This document shows, piece after piece, positions 49,701-63,148 of a stretch of 64,000 bases of DNA; positions within the stretch are counted from its first letter, which is position 1; each line of letters starts with the position of its first letter. Position numbers and translations under genes: made by a program. The stretch spans positions 4,143,775 to 4,207,774 of the forward strand of contig NC_052409.1 in the NCBI RefSeq assembly GCF_009389715.1. The letters are read 5' to 3'. The notes beneath the pieces are model-generated. The model was not told where the DNA came from, ran no database searches, and was given only the letters and a program-made list of their open reading frames with translations. This stretch comes from Phoenix dactylifera. Its lineage: Eukaryota > Streptophyta > Magnoliopsida > Arecales > Arecaceae.

Positions 49701-51579
49701 GGTCAAATACAGGTCGGGTCAGAAAACTATAAATCTGAACCCGACCTGTTTATTAAACGGATCAGGAATTACAAACCTGAACCTGACCTGTTTATTAAAC
49801 AGGTAACCCGACCCGACCCGTTTGACCTGTTTAATAAACAGGTAACCTGTTTACCCAACCCGACCCGACCTGTTTAACCTGTTTGCCCAACCTGACCCGT
49901 TTAACCTGTTTAGACCTGTTTAATCTGTCCAACCCAACCTGTTTAACCTGCCCAACCCGACCTGTTTAGATATGTTTAGACCAGTTTAACCTGTTTAGAC
50001 CTGTTTAACCTGTTTAACCCGTTTAACCTGTTTAACCCGTTTAACCTGTTTAGACTTGTTTAACCTGCCCAACAGTTAAATGGGTTAAACGGTTTAAACG
50101 GGTCAGACATCTAAAACCCGTATCCGACCCAATTAATAAACAGGTTAAACGGGTCGACCTGTTTACGACCCGAACCTGTTTAGGCCAAACCCAAACCTGT
50201 TTATGGCGGGTCGAACACGGGTCGGGTTGGCGGGTCGGGTCATATTTTGCCACGGCTACTTCTAGCTTGGAGTCCCCAGCCACTAAAAACCGCCTCTCTT
50301 TTAATGTCTTTCACCAGTATGACAGTCTTGGTCAATGTTGGGCCTGCAAAATCCCTTGGACTTTAATGTCTTTTAATGCCTTTTAAATCAGCTAGCATGA
50401 CAGCCACTAAAAACAACTCTTTTAATTGGCTATACCTAATGCATAAAAAAGATGATATCTTAACGCAAAATAGATTTGAATTAATATATTATTTTTGTCT
50501 TAATATGTGATCCAGCAACTGCATCATAATTAGCTTATATTCTACCTTTGTAATATTTTCTCCTCAAATTCTCCCTCCCACTCTTTCTACTTTTATTTAA
50601 ACGCAGGTGATGAGGTGAAGGGTAAAAGATAGTTCTCTTAGGAAGAAGTGAATAACTCCAAAGCAACACATATCACCGGCCAACTGAAACCACCTCTTAA
50701 GAAAAAGGAAAAGAACAAAAAGGAAACACCAACACCATCAAGTAGCTAAATTTAGAGAATTACACAAGTTATTCAGTGTTATGAGCACCATTATTCAAGG
50801 ATGGCTGGTTTTACATATCAAACGAGGTTGCAATTAATTCAACAATTTTGCTTCACTTGAAATCCAAAGACGCCAATATCACCATCAAATTCCCATATCA
50901 AAAGGCAAATAAAATCAATGTAGAAGCAGAAGCTATGGAACTTTATGTCCATAAAAACCAACGGATTAGAAGGAAAAAAAAAAATTTATTTGATCAGCTC
51001 GACTATCATAATATACAGCAGCAATTATTATCTCACTCACGGCATGATTTAAAGGAAATTGGTACCTGATCATTTAGAAATAATAACCATGAAAAAAAGT
51101 AAAAGATGTCCCTTTTCCCTTAAATAATTCAAGAAATTACAGTATAGATTTAAATCCGTTACAAAATCAAAAGATACAACAAATCCTACAATACTAAGGT
51201 CCAGATCACCAATCAACCAAGAAATTACGAGAAAACAAAATCCAAAAACAAATTTCAAAATAACGTTTTTTTGAGTCAATCACAATACAAGGTTAAAATC
51301 TTTACCCTCTATAGCGGTCCCTTGCGCCTCACAGACAACCGATCCACGACGAAGACCCTTCTCAGTCCCCGAGCTGGCCGCGGATGGAGCCCTAGGAGGG
51401 CGCCGAGCGATCCTCAAACCCCTAAATTCCGGCAACAGCCCCGTTCTCCGGCGGCCAAGAGACGCGGAAACCGGCGGCCCCGCAGCCCGTGATGCTGATG
51501 ATCCACCAAGAACGGGACGAGGGAGGGGAACCGCTAGCGGCTCAAGAACGGCGGCGGCGGCAACGGTGGCGGCGGCCAT
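46775..51579 (-). CDS. TRXM4: Chloroplast m-type thioredoxin (TRXm4-like)
   Basis: Disulfide reductase of the plastid stroma, reduced by ferredoxin-thioredoxin reductase. m-types act on Calvin-cycle and malate enzymes and, for m4, on cyclic electron flow. Two exons on the minus strand: 51579-51306 and 47094-46775, with a GT-AG intron of 4.2 kb, joined in frame to 197 aa. Residues 1 to about 85 are Ala/Arg/Ser/Pro-rich without acidic clusters, as in a transit peptide, with LPEFRGL and VCEAQ near its end. The thioredoxin domain has active site WCGPC (Trp119-Cys123) within [16 protein letters not shown], and the cis-proline SIPT. Arabidopsis TRXm4 (from memory) shares EFRGL and CEAQ near the processing site. 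An in-frame ATG 213 bp upstream (51792) would add 71 residues; [10 protein letters not shown] is the better start because that extension is His/Pro/Ser-rich without a known role. Confidence 0.93.
48153..48216. repeat. 32-bp tandem duplication in the thioredoxin intron
   Basis: ACATGAAACCCAACCAAGCC with its continuation CATCCTAAACCC is repeated exactly at 48153 and 48185. A looser array of GTTAGGTCTAACTCAGTCA-like phrases follows up to about 48340. Confidence 0.9.
49661..50258. mobile_element. hAT-type MITE with perfect target duplication (copy 2)
   Basis: A 598-bp element in the thioredoxin intron. It is flanked by identical 8-bp CTTCTAGC at 49653-49660 and 50259-50266. Ends: TAGGGGTGGCAATC on the left and TTTTGCCACGGCTA on the right, inverted repeats of 12 bp with two mismatches. 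The body is built from imperfect CCCGTTTAACCTGTTTA(G)-type units and GGGTCGGGT runs in both directions, so it is strongly self-complementary in parts. No transposase is coded. 8-bp duplications and a TAGGGGTGGCAA end fit non-autonomous hAT. Confidence 0.88.
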
Positions 51580-51792
51580 TGGAGGAGGTGGAGGGGGGCG
51601 AATCGAGGGAAGCCAAACCCTATAGAATTGAGGGGGAAATGAAGCAGGGGATCGAAAGCAATCAAGGAACCCACCTAAGCTGAATTCAGAGTGAGAAACG
51701 GGATTTTTATGCGATGAGTGGAGAGAGGGGCGCTCTTTGATAGCGAAAATTGTGGTCGGATTTGGTTCGGGTCGGGGTCGAAATCTAGGCAT

Positions 51793-54700
51793 TGGGGCTA
51801 GGGATCCATTTTAAGTTGTATCATTTAGGGAATAGTTATTTGAAAATAAATTAATTATTTCTTTATTATTTTCTACTATAATATCATTACAACAATCATT
51901 ATAATAATTATTGTCTTGGCCTCAAAATATGAAATCATATATTGTAGAATAAATAATAGCTACTATAATTAATATATCCACTCTAACTCTAGTTGATGCA
52001 ATTTGTAAGGCTATCTTTTTTTTTTGGCATCAGTTCTTTCCATTGCATCTTTTTATTTTTCCTAGTTGTGTGCTTGTGGCAATATAATAACATGCACCGA
52101 TATCAAAACAAAAATATAATTTTTATTTTTTTGAGTGTATTTCTAATACTCTAAAAAAATATTTATTTTTATTAAGAACATGTCTTAGACCTATTTATAA
52201 GCTAAAAAAGCTGTTATCATCTATTTCATCAAAAAAATATAAGCTACAAAAATATTATTCTTTTTATTGCCAATTCTCTTCAGCTTGGATGCGAAAGATC
52301 GAAAAAGCCAGTAGCCAATTTATTCAAACAAAAGGTTCCACTAATTTATTTCAATCTACTATGTATGAGAATTATATGTAACTAGAGCATAGAATGCACC
52401 ATGCTCGCAATTAAGAAAAATAAAGAAGAGTTTGGACAGCGGAAGAAACATATATATGGGAAGTTAGATGTTTGAATTTTGCTAATGGTTGTTTCTCCTT
52501 CAATATTAATTGTGATAGGCTTTGATGGTAAAAGATGCTATCAAAATTACAAAAACGATATCATGTTGAGATAGTGGCTAGTTCCCTGTTTGTGATAGTG
52601 CCTGGGACTTTCTAAGTGAACTTACAATGAATTAATCTTTTAACAAATTGCAGTAATGCAAAATGGAAACATGATATTATATTGGAGAGAGCACACAACG
52701 ATAATGGATGCCATCAAAACTAATCTTACAGAGAGAGTATACTTCTGCCTTTCTCTCAATAAGTGATGGCTTAACGGCTTTATTTCAGAATCAGTAGAAT
52801 AAAACACTAGTCTCTAGCTTGGACAAAGTTAGAGCATAAATTTTAGCATCAAAATAAACCTATTCCTGGCCAATAACGTGTAAGAAAAACATATTCTCTA
52901 TCACACAAACAAAAACAAAAATAATGTAGAATTCCTCCTATGATTAAAAAGGAAGTTAAATTGGAAGTTTCAATGGATTGATCAAGCACATGAGAGGGTC
53001 ACCATGTATTGAAGTTCATCAAGCCATCTAAATTGTATTTCTTAGAGTGCCAAATTTTAAAGCTTCTTGAAACTCATCCTTCAAATTATAAAAGATGGCC
53101 TTAGCAAGTATGCGTAGCTTAATTTAAGAGGATCAGGATAGCTTTGAACTAGCTTTGGAAACACAGTTAACATTTTGCAAGATTGACACGGTACTTCAGA
53201 TATCATTTCGAGCAGTTATTTACCTCAAAGGCTGGTGTAATATCTGCAATAAGAACTAATAGATATAAATAGCTTTAACACTCTCCAAAATATTGAGGAT
53301 TCATCCCATCACACCAGCCGTGCTATTAGCACATTTAATTCCCAACTTAGAATATTAGGGAGATATTTTTTGAAAAATATATTTTAATTATTATAAATAT
53401 TGTGGGGGATAGGTATTTTGAGAAAGGTAAAGTTTTTATGTGATATATTAGCACACTTAAATAGTTCAGGATTTTGGGAAGATGTAAAAAAAGAAAAGAA
53501 ATACTGCTTTAGAAGAGAAGAAGTATGTATATGTCTGAAAAACTTATAGCAATGATAGAAAATAATATTATGATATAATATTGAATGATAATATGTATTA
53601 TATTTATTTATAATATATTTACTCTTTACTTTTTGTATACATAATAAATTATTCTAATTATCATGTTTAGTTTACTTCATAATATTCACAATCATAATTT
53701 TGCACTCTCAATAATCACTCAGTTTAGTATTTCAAAATTAGAAAAAATAAATTTATACATAGAAATAATAGAGACAAAATACTCAAATCTTCGATGAAGC
53801 CAAAATTATTGTTTATTCTCTAGTTAAGAAAATTCCAGCACTTTTTTATTTTTATAGTGAAGATTTTACTAACAAAATTTATTGGTTGAGAATCCGTTTT
53901 AATCCATATCAGTAGGTGGTGTCATAAAATTTGATACAGCAAAGATGTCATATATCATACATAAATGATAAATAAATATTTGGTGCGACAATTTACTAAA
54001 TTATCTTTTTCAAACAAATATATATTACTCTCTTCATTTTTGCTAGGCTTCTTCAAACAATCCAAAAGACTACTATAAACCCATCTTTTGAATTATAGGG
54101 CTAACAGAAAAATAATAAATTACTTTCTTGACTTTTTTTTCGGTTTCCTCAAACATTTCAAAAAGTTAAAAACATTTTGAATTAGGAAGCAAATAGAAAA
54201 CTTTATCATGATGTAGGCTATTTGGAGTAAGAGGTGCTATCGACCTTTAGATGATTTTTCTTGGCATCTCAATTTAATAGTACTAGTATCACATACAATG
54301 TCTTGCTTTCTTATCTATTCACACAAATAGTATGTTTGCAGAGCGATGATAAATAATAAATTTTGAAAGGAAGGGAGGGATATCCATCTGCATTTTATTA
54401 CCTAGGTGCAAATACTTGAAAATGCATTATCTTAGAGACAAGCTGAGAATTAATCTCTAGTTGTTAAGCAGAGGGCTCTGGAGAGATTATAAATTTTTTT
54501 TTTTTAAATGACCAAAATATATGAAGTGCGAAATTCCATTAAGGTTTGATAAGTGCTTGAAAATTTTTAGATGAGCAAAGATTCAAGGAACTTACCTTAA
54601 TGTTCTCCAAATGCAAATACTGATGCATGTAATTGCTAATAAATCTAGGAGGGGATTGCTAATAATGTAATTGGGATTAAATTAAGGTGGCCTTCCTAAA

Positions 54701-55700
54701 TCACTTGCAGCACCATGTTTTCATTTTTTTTTTCTTGGCTTACTTGTTAAGCAGCTTTATAGGTACAGAACATTTGTTACACTCAGGTTCAAATACAATT
54801 CATATTGGAGGACTATAGGATGCTAGGATGTTGGAAACACATTAGAGAGAGCGGGAGAGTCCAAATTGGTTCCACTAAAGAGAAAGGCTAAGCATTGAGA
54901 TTTTCAAAGGTATCAAAAGTTCTGCATAAAAAGAGAATGATAAAATAATGGAGTCACTCCAATGAGTAGGCTTTATGGTTGAGTTGCTTTTAGTAGGTGA
55001 ATACACTCCAAAAGAGTTTGGAATGATGTATAAAGATCATTGATTTTTTTAATTACATAATCAAACATTAAGTCCGATCGATGTCCACTTAGGGCTGATC
55101 TTGTGTAGTGAGACAAATGACGCGAGCCACCCCATTGGCCTGCAATGACATCTAAGTGAAATTTATCCTATCCATGGCACCTTCACTTTGACATAATTAA
55201 ACTTCAAAGATATATCCACAATAGAAGAATAAAATTTTATTGAAATAAAGACCCTCGATACCTAAGGGAAAAATCTGTCTCTAAGAAGCCGGCTAACCAA
55301 AATGAATGAAGAGGTCTACAATTTACACATTCTTCACCTTTTCTTAAACTTCATAATAATAGCTTGAAATTCATGCTAAAAAAATCATACACCAGAAAAG
55401 ACTTTTTCTCTTTTATTCAAATTCCTCCGGTTAGTAGACCCTTAATATATACTGATATGTATGTTACTTTGTTCTTAAGAATTTAATCTGTGGGATTTTC
55501 CCACTTTGTTTCACCAAAAAAAAAAATAAAAAAAAAATCATACAAGAAAAAAGACTATTTGAACCAGCTTAGATGTAGATCTAGCTACTACAACGGGCCC
55601 AGGGTCTTTAAACCCTTGGTGTTAATGGGCCAAGACTGCATGAAATTGTGGTGGGCTAAAATCCGGTCCAACCCATAATAAGATGGAGAAAATCCTGAGT
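51793..55700. other. AT-rich intergenic DNA between divergent genes
   Basis: Both flanking genes start away from this stretch, so it must contain both promoters: thioredoxin near 51600-51800 and ODR4-like near 55600-55770. The central part is very AT-rich with runs of AATAAT/TATT. I found no gene, RNA or element with definable ends. Confidence 0.55.
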
Positions 55701-55770
55701 TATAACGCTTCCCCTTTCACACTTTCTTCTTATCTCGCTTGCGTCGTCGTTCGATCAGCCGCCGGCGACG

Positions 55771-58700
55771 ATGGTGAAGTCGGTGGTCGGCGAAGAAACC
55801 CAACTTAAATCCGCCGAGGATCGCCTCTTCCAATCCTCCGTCCCCGCCGAAGTATCTCTCTCCCTTCCTCTCTCTCTCTTCTCTCTCTCCCCTCTCGCTT
55901 ATTCTTGGTTCTTGATGAAGGTTTGGATGTTCTTCAACAGGTGGGGCTTGTCGTAGGTAAGCTAAACCCTGATTCGAACCGAGGATTCGTCTATGATTTG
56001 ATCCCCACGCCGCCCACCGACGGTGGAGGCCCCGCCGGTTCCCTTGGATCCGAGGTCGGGGGCCGAGACGACAAGAAGAAGAGGTCCAAGGGTGGGAAGC
56101 CCTCGGCGGAGCCCTCCCTTCTGATCGATGGGGATTGGGTTGCGGAGCATGCCCGCCAGGTGAGAAGAAGTGCTTTAAGGATGAATAGCTATCAATCTGG
56201 GGCTTTTTACTGCTCAAAGTTTTCATTCTGATGCCCTTTTAGGTGTCGAGGATGCTGCTGGGCGGTATGAATGTGGTTGGGATCTATATCTGGGCGTCCG
56301 AGGCCTCTTTTAAGGCCACAATGCCATCGATACTCGCTCAGGTACCTTTTTTGTTTCCTTAGTGAAATTGTGGTTTTTTCTTGATTGTTCTCCAGTAATC
56401 TGGGTTCAGATTAGTAATAGGTTGAAGAAAAAAATTGATCTTTTTGGTCCTAATTGATGCCATGAAAGAATTGAAGGACAAAAATCAAGCTATATAATCT
56501 AAGAATCACGTGGTCATGATCGTAATCCTTCAATTTGCCCTTTTTTTCACTCGGCTTTGCTTATTTGATGCAATCATTATTGTTTCTTGTCATATTCTTG
56601 TTGAGTTGGGTAATAACGTATGTCTTCTTTGTCCAAGGTGTAACTCAGGTCTTAAAGTGTCATAAGTTGTATGGTAATTACTGAGTCTTCCTTTGAATTG
56701 TTGATCTATACTCCTCAAATGAAACTTAGTACTCTTGTTTGGTGTGTGGTTGACATGGACATTCTACTACTACTGCAGGCACTCAGGCTGGTTGCTCAAG
56801 CAGCACCTTGGTATGATAGTGAATTTGATGAGAGGCTGCTCATTCACATTTCTTATAGCCCAAGAAGGTTCTTTAACCAAATTCTCCTTCTTTATATGGT
56901 TAACGGTGCAGTCTTGGTTATGAGTTTCATATTTCATTTGTTGTGACTTAAGTCCTTTTATTCTCACTTGTAAAAGATTCTCAGAATTTAGTCTTAAGTG
57001 ATCTAGTTCTTAATGTCAGACCATGTGTGTGCAAAAAGGAGCAGAAGGAGAGAGTGCATGAAATTCTCCACAAACTCAATCAAGTCCCAAATTGTTTTTC
57101 TATCAATTAATAAAATCCGTCAATACCTGTAACATAATTTATGGAATAAACACGATAGCTAAATTTCCACATTGACTTCAAAATTAACCACTATTAATTA
57201 ATGATTCCAAAAGAAGCTGCTTAACTATCTAGAAGCCTGTGGAAAGTTCCCACCAGGCCTGATCTTTTGAAGTACTGGATAGAAAAGTTCTATTATTATA
57301 TATGTCTACTTATACCTGCTTCTGGAGAGTGTCTTATCATTCCCAAATTATTGGTCAATTTCCTTGCACATAACTGGAAACATTAATATATTACTCAAGT
57401 GATCTTACTTTTCCTTAGAAATCTTCTGCAGTTATGCGTCTAATGCATCTGAGTGTGGTGTTCTGACCATTTAACTATACACAGTGTCCATTTAATCTCT
57501 TGATGGGTATTTACTAATAAAACGACATCTTTATTGCAATTCAATAAATTTTACTATGTGGACAGGTGGGCTTGTCGTAATTGCTCATTGGCATCAGGAA
57601 GTTTGCAGCCATGTGACTTCAGAATGGGCAAGCTGTTAGCTTCTCTTCAAGCTTTTAGATGCATGTATAACTTTGAGATAAGGTATTATTTAACTTTCTC
57701 TTTTAAAAGTTTGGGTTTTATTTTCTTAACTTATCTGTAGATATTTTTTTTGCTAGAATAGTTCATTTACAAAATGATTTTTTCCCTTTTCACATATGAT
57801 ATATCTACTACCTGATGAAACTGACTCTGCATGCATCATGTAGCATTTATTGAATTTCTTGTTTTTCAAGTATCTCAAACTCTCAAATTCCCAACTATTT
57901 CTTCTTGATATAGAAAATATTTTATAGGCCTCATGAGTATTTCAGCTCCCCCTTGTGGTTGAACCCTTTAATCTGCTAAAGATTGAGTAGATCTGCAAAA
58001 CAGATCCGCCACTTGTGGGTCCTTCATGAAGCAATTGGCCACCCCATAGCCCCCCTCATTGAGTTTGTTTGTCCAAACTCTTAGCTCCAGGTTCTTTTTG
58101 TTTTCTTTTGGGAGAGCCTTTTTTATTTTATAATTTCCAATATGAGAGAGCATGGACATTTTCAACCCTCCCTTGTTCTTTGCCATTTTGGCTTTTATTG
58201 ACAATTAAATGGTGAAGCTGTCAATTTCTCCACAACCAGGTCCAATGTTGATGTAAAGATATTGGATTGCATACTTTTGTCGCTTCCTATTACTGTGGGA
58301 TACATGTGCAGTTACATAGATAACTAGGTTCATGCTTGTTTTAAATTATAGGTTGTGCTTCAACTAATGCCTGTTCCCTATATTATCATATAGGTTACCC
58401 ATTGTTCACGTGGGACCTGTAGATTCCAATACTTTCAGGAATGTTCTCTTCAAGGGAATAACTTATCATGCCAAAGATCTGCAGAGTGCGAAAGTCTTAA
58501 TAGATGGAAATTTGGTAAGACCACTCTCTTATCATGGTTTTGTAGGATCTACATCTAGTAGTATTGCTACGCTGTCTGAAAGATTGAAAGGTAGTAATGC
58601 TGGTTTACTAATTTTTGGGCTTATTGTTATGATGCTCAAAGAACTAAAGCTACTACTTAGTTTCTTGTTACTGTTCAAATCTTATGCATAAGGTATGTTG

Positions 58701-61700
58701 AAATGTATTGAACTCTTTGATTTATTTTCAATTTCTTGCTGATGCAAGTGATTAATGTTTATTGGTCAGAAAGGTAGATATACAACTCAAAGTTTGACTT
58801 TATAGGGAACATTAAGGGTAAAGCAAACGTTGACTAAACACGGCGATCAATGTCTTTATTAAGCATTAGGACAAAACTTTTTTTCTCTTTTGAACGGGTT
58901 TCACAAAAGATATGATACTCAAAGTATGTTTCACTGGATACAATAAAATTGAAAAACAGGGAGAAGCTAAGCACATTATCATAAGCGATAGCTGCCAGTA
59001 TAGTCTGAACTGTTGAGATGTGCTGTCATCACTAAAGATGAGCAACATCACCGAAACAGCAAACTTAGTGCCTTAGCGGGGAGCTAAATGTGGTCTGTGG
59101 AGGCTATATTGGAGCTGAATTCCATTTCATGATTGGCTGTAGGTGCTGGCAGAAGATTGTGTGGCTATTGGGAATTCCCTTGACTGATACCACAAAGGTA
59201 ATGTTGTCATGCTGGGGTTGTTCTTCAAACTTACTATGGAGTATGAGTAAGGAGGGTTTATTCACTCTTCTTTACAGGAGTGGATAAGGGATGGAATTTT
59301 TCTTTTACTCTTATTTGAAACCCTCGTGGAATTTGATGTAGGGTGAGTAGGAGGTTTGGAGGGCAACCATTTCTGGTTTCTAAATGAAGACGATCAGGTT
59401 CAAAAATCTACTTCCATATTCAACGGTAAAGAAAAGTCAGTTAACTAATAAGTTATGTAAAATGTAATTCAATCTGCAGTTTTATAACAGAAATCCTACT
59501 TATTGTGGGTTTATGATTTTAGAAACTATTGAAGGCCTAATTTTAGGACCTAATCATCCTCTACCCTCTAAAATTGTGCTTCTTTGAGGTGACAGAAAAT
59601 AATTACAGTTAATCTCTAAGGTAATATACACTTGTGGAATCTGGATCCATCTACAAAGATATTCCTACTCTAGGTTGATAGTTCCCTACACCCCTCATTC
59701 ATCCACAACATAGATAGTATGTCTAGAATGTGAGCCACCAATTAAGCTGTTGCCTGGAATAGTGTTGCTTGTAAAATGACCTTTTCAGAATTTTGCTCGT
59801 GTTTGGGTGTGACTTTATATATATATATGTATATTTATCATTTAGGTGACTGAAGATCTGCATAGCATTTCAGAGGGCTTTCACAAAGTCGAATTTCTTT
59901 TACCATTCAAGAAAGACATGTCTGCTGAAGGTGCGTGGCCATTTTCTAAATAAATACATTTTCTTTTATATATTTCTTAAACTAACAAGCATAAACAGAA
60001 AGAATGGTAAGTACAAGCATCAGTGATAAACCTATTATCCTATCTGTTTTTTGCAAGTAGCTGATATTTTCTCTTCTTATCAAATGGAAAATATCAGGCA
60101 AAGCATGCAGCTCTGAGGAGGTTTCAGGCCTTGTTGTCTTTAGTGGATCGGTTTGTGCCTCTGCATATTTGGGTCCAAGAGAACCTATTTCACAAGCTAT
60201 AGCCGATCTAAAGGTATTTTATTAGATATCTTCTTGTGTATTAACTTAGCTCTTTTGAATCCCGTTTCTATCTATTGAACATACCTGAACTAGTTTGGGC
60301 CAGATAGTGTACCAATTGAAGCATCGACACAATAAGCTTTTAAAGTAAATGATGAACATTTTTTCAAGTTTAGTGAACATGTCGGCCCATAACATATGGA
60401 AGAGCGAATGTAAGCTCATATTTGCATACACTCTTCATCCTAGATGAACATAGGTAACAAAAATGTGCACACTAGTGGGCTTCAAGTTTAAAATATGGAC
60501 CCAATATAATGGATCGGAAAATAGTGAACACGTTCCACATCATAGCTTACGACTGGTGCAACCAAAATGAGGGAAGGACATGGAGAAACCTGGAAGTTTT
60601 GCCATGGTGATGAGATTGTTTCTAGGTTATCTTATCTTTAGTTCTTCGTGGAAGATGTGGAAAAGTTTTGGCCATGGTTTTATCTGTCACCCAATATTTT
60701 TCATGCCTTTTTGTTTGGGTGGGGGCAGGAAACAGGGGTTGCACTGTCTCTGTGGTGGATTTCCTCTGTACTTTCGTGGCTCCTCCATTATCTTTCCACC
60801 TTGGTGCAGGGAATTGCCCTTTCATTTCAATACTGTATCTTATGATCCTTATCAACACAATTTTCTCATCTCTTATTTATTTGAGTTCTTCTGTATATGC
60901 GCACTTACCTGACTGTATATGTGATACATGCATGAACATGTAGATTCATGTATATTCATCTATTGCTGAATTTTTAAAACCATCAAGTCTTTGTTGTTCT
61001 GCTTAAATTATATCCTTTCATAGGTTTATGAACTTCAAGACAAAATTGATTATGGGTTGATTTTCTTGTTTTGATAGATTTTGGGGTTTTGAGTGATGGC
61101 AGTTACTCATGAACTTATGATGCCAATTTGGTGAACTTGCTATCTTGCGCTTTTGATTGTCTATAATTTAATATTTTATATTATGCACGCTTGTTTTGGT
61201 TTGTGATGAATAAAGTATGTTCACAACTCTTATAATTGAAACCCGTGGATGTTCTAATATTTCACTAACAATAATTGATTTCTGCATCTCACTTTCTCCA
61301 TTGAGGTATCTCTTTGATTTAATCTGCATTCCAAAGAAAAGAAGTGTAGTTACTGCAGAAATTGTATCCTTCTGCATGTTGATTGTTTTAGACAAGTTAT
61401 GTGGTTCACTTTATTTTCTTATGCTAAGGGAGATATTATCACCAGTTTAAGAAGTAGACTTGATGTCATCTCTGATGAGGCGGAGGGAGAAGCAGCCTTG
61501 GCTGCTAATAGTAACATTGAAGCAAGTGAAGATGCATCATCTGGGAAGCCCATTCACCAGCTTATCATACATGAATTAAGGTAATCTTCCCTGAGGTATT
61601 TTTTCGTCTCATGCTTAAAAAATAACAGTTGTATATTTATTGCTCTACCGACCAAACATCATTTATTGTTCAAGCTTTTAAATGCTGACACACTAGTCTT

Positions 61701-63148
61701 TTAGATTATGAATATATCCAAATCTTTTCGGGACTTAATCATATTATTGTTGTTCTCTTTATTTTTTTTTTTGGCTCACTTGAATCTAGATAGTTATTCT
61801 TGTTGGGAAAAACAATCCTGACCCAAGTTTTGACACAATTTCTTCTAGCGTTCTGTGCATAACAATTCACAGGCATTCTTGTTTCACATAATTAATAGCA
61901 AGATTTGCTTCCTTGTTCCATGTTCTTCTTATTATACTTCCAAGTCGTAACTATGCTATGTAACATGTTTATTTTGGCAGTGCATATGGTATGGCGTCTT
62001 GCATTCTGCATATAAATCTTTCTTTCTGCATATAAACTTACCGCCTGCATACTTTTGAAAACAGAAAGCCCTGTTGCCTCTCTTTTCCTAGAAGAGTTCT
62101 TGTTCCATGGTTCGCTGGCATCTTCATCTGTGACTACATGCAACCATCAGAAACATTTGAGGTTTGCTCATCTTTGGCTTCTGGCAAACTGGAAATTGTA
62201 CTTATTTTCCATATTCTTGTAATACCGTCGTTGTTCATTTAGTTTTCTAAGGCTAACATTGGTTTCTCCCCTATTTTCAATAGCATTTGGCCTTTTCTTT
62301 TATATGAGAAATTTATTATTGTTTTAGCATTTATTTCAACCTCCATTTTGTTAAACTAATCGTCTGTGCTAATAATGCGTAAGCATATGCTTGGCTTTTG
62401 AATCCAACAAAAGTAGACAGTTGCAGCCTTCCTCTCAAGATAAAGAAGAGCATTATCAGGATACATTCTTCATAGTTTTTCTTCACATTTTTTATGTTTC
62501 TGTCGTGATCATGATATAAAATTTTCTAGCATTATTAAATTGGTATCAATCTTTGAATCCATCAATTCCTAGTAACTTGATTAATGGCCATATTGTAGAA
62601 AAATCCTTTTCTTTTAATTTCTCTAGTAATTATCTTAGAACGTGAGAAGATTTTCTTTGGATTCTACAACTTTTTCTGATTGCTGCTTGTACATCTAGGC
62701 ATTACCTGCATGGAACAGTATATGAACAACTTACTTGGCGCATCCTTCCTTTGCATCAAAGATCATGATAGAGTGCTGAGTAATTTTCTTTTTAAAAAAG
62801 GTTTGATATCAATTATCTTTACTATCACATTTACCATGTTTCTAGGATGTGAAAGATCGCTGCAAGGAGATGATGTCCATGGAAGCACCAATAGAGGCTT
62901 CCGCAATAGTAGAACCAGAAACAGCAGCAGCCACAGTGACAGAAAAATCATTTTGGGATGTAACTCATGGAGATATAGCATCCCTTATTGATGACTCCAA
63001 GAACAGAAGACATTTAACCGAAAAAGCAGGCAGTGGAAAATCAAAAGGCAGCAGTCTGTACTTTCCAATTGCTATTTTTATCCTCCTAGTGGCTATCCTA
63101 GTTGGGTGGGCAATTACATTCTCTGGACGAAAGAAAGTTGCTCCTTAG
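55771..63148 (+). CDS. ODR4: ODR-4-like protein, tail-anchored
   Basis: Plant homologue of ODR-4. In worms ODR-4 helps membrane receptors leave the ER; in mammals ODR4 recruits the UFM1 protease UFSP2 to the ER. A plant role is not established to my knowledge. Eleven exons join in frame to 492 aa: 55771-55851, 55941-56159, 56243-56341, 56779-56867, 57566-57682, 58394-58514, 59846-59930, 60098-60213, 61429-61580, 62065-62161, 62846-63148. All have GT-AG ends. The N-terminal part is compact and has the family-like GLVVGKL and LLIDGDWVAEHARQV. A KKKRSKGGK basic stretch lies in the insert near residue 75. FPRRVLVPW is near residue 362, then DYMQPSE. One membrane helix lies at 464-484 (YFPIAIFILLVAILVGWAITF) with a short basic end, so the protein is tail-anchored. 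MVKSVVGEET is the first ATG and follows a pyrimidine-rich leader. Confidence 0.9.

Noticed and set aside
51280-51492. Plus-strand Arg/Pro-rich frame opposite thioredoxin exon 1
   Set aside because: Antisense shadow of a GC-rich exon with no splice partner.
60580-60943. Overlapping plus frames of up to 110 codons in an ODR4-like intron
   Set aside because: Three frames are open at once with aromatic-rich sequence and no domain; the flanking exons splice around it cleanly.
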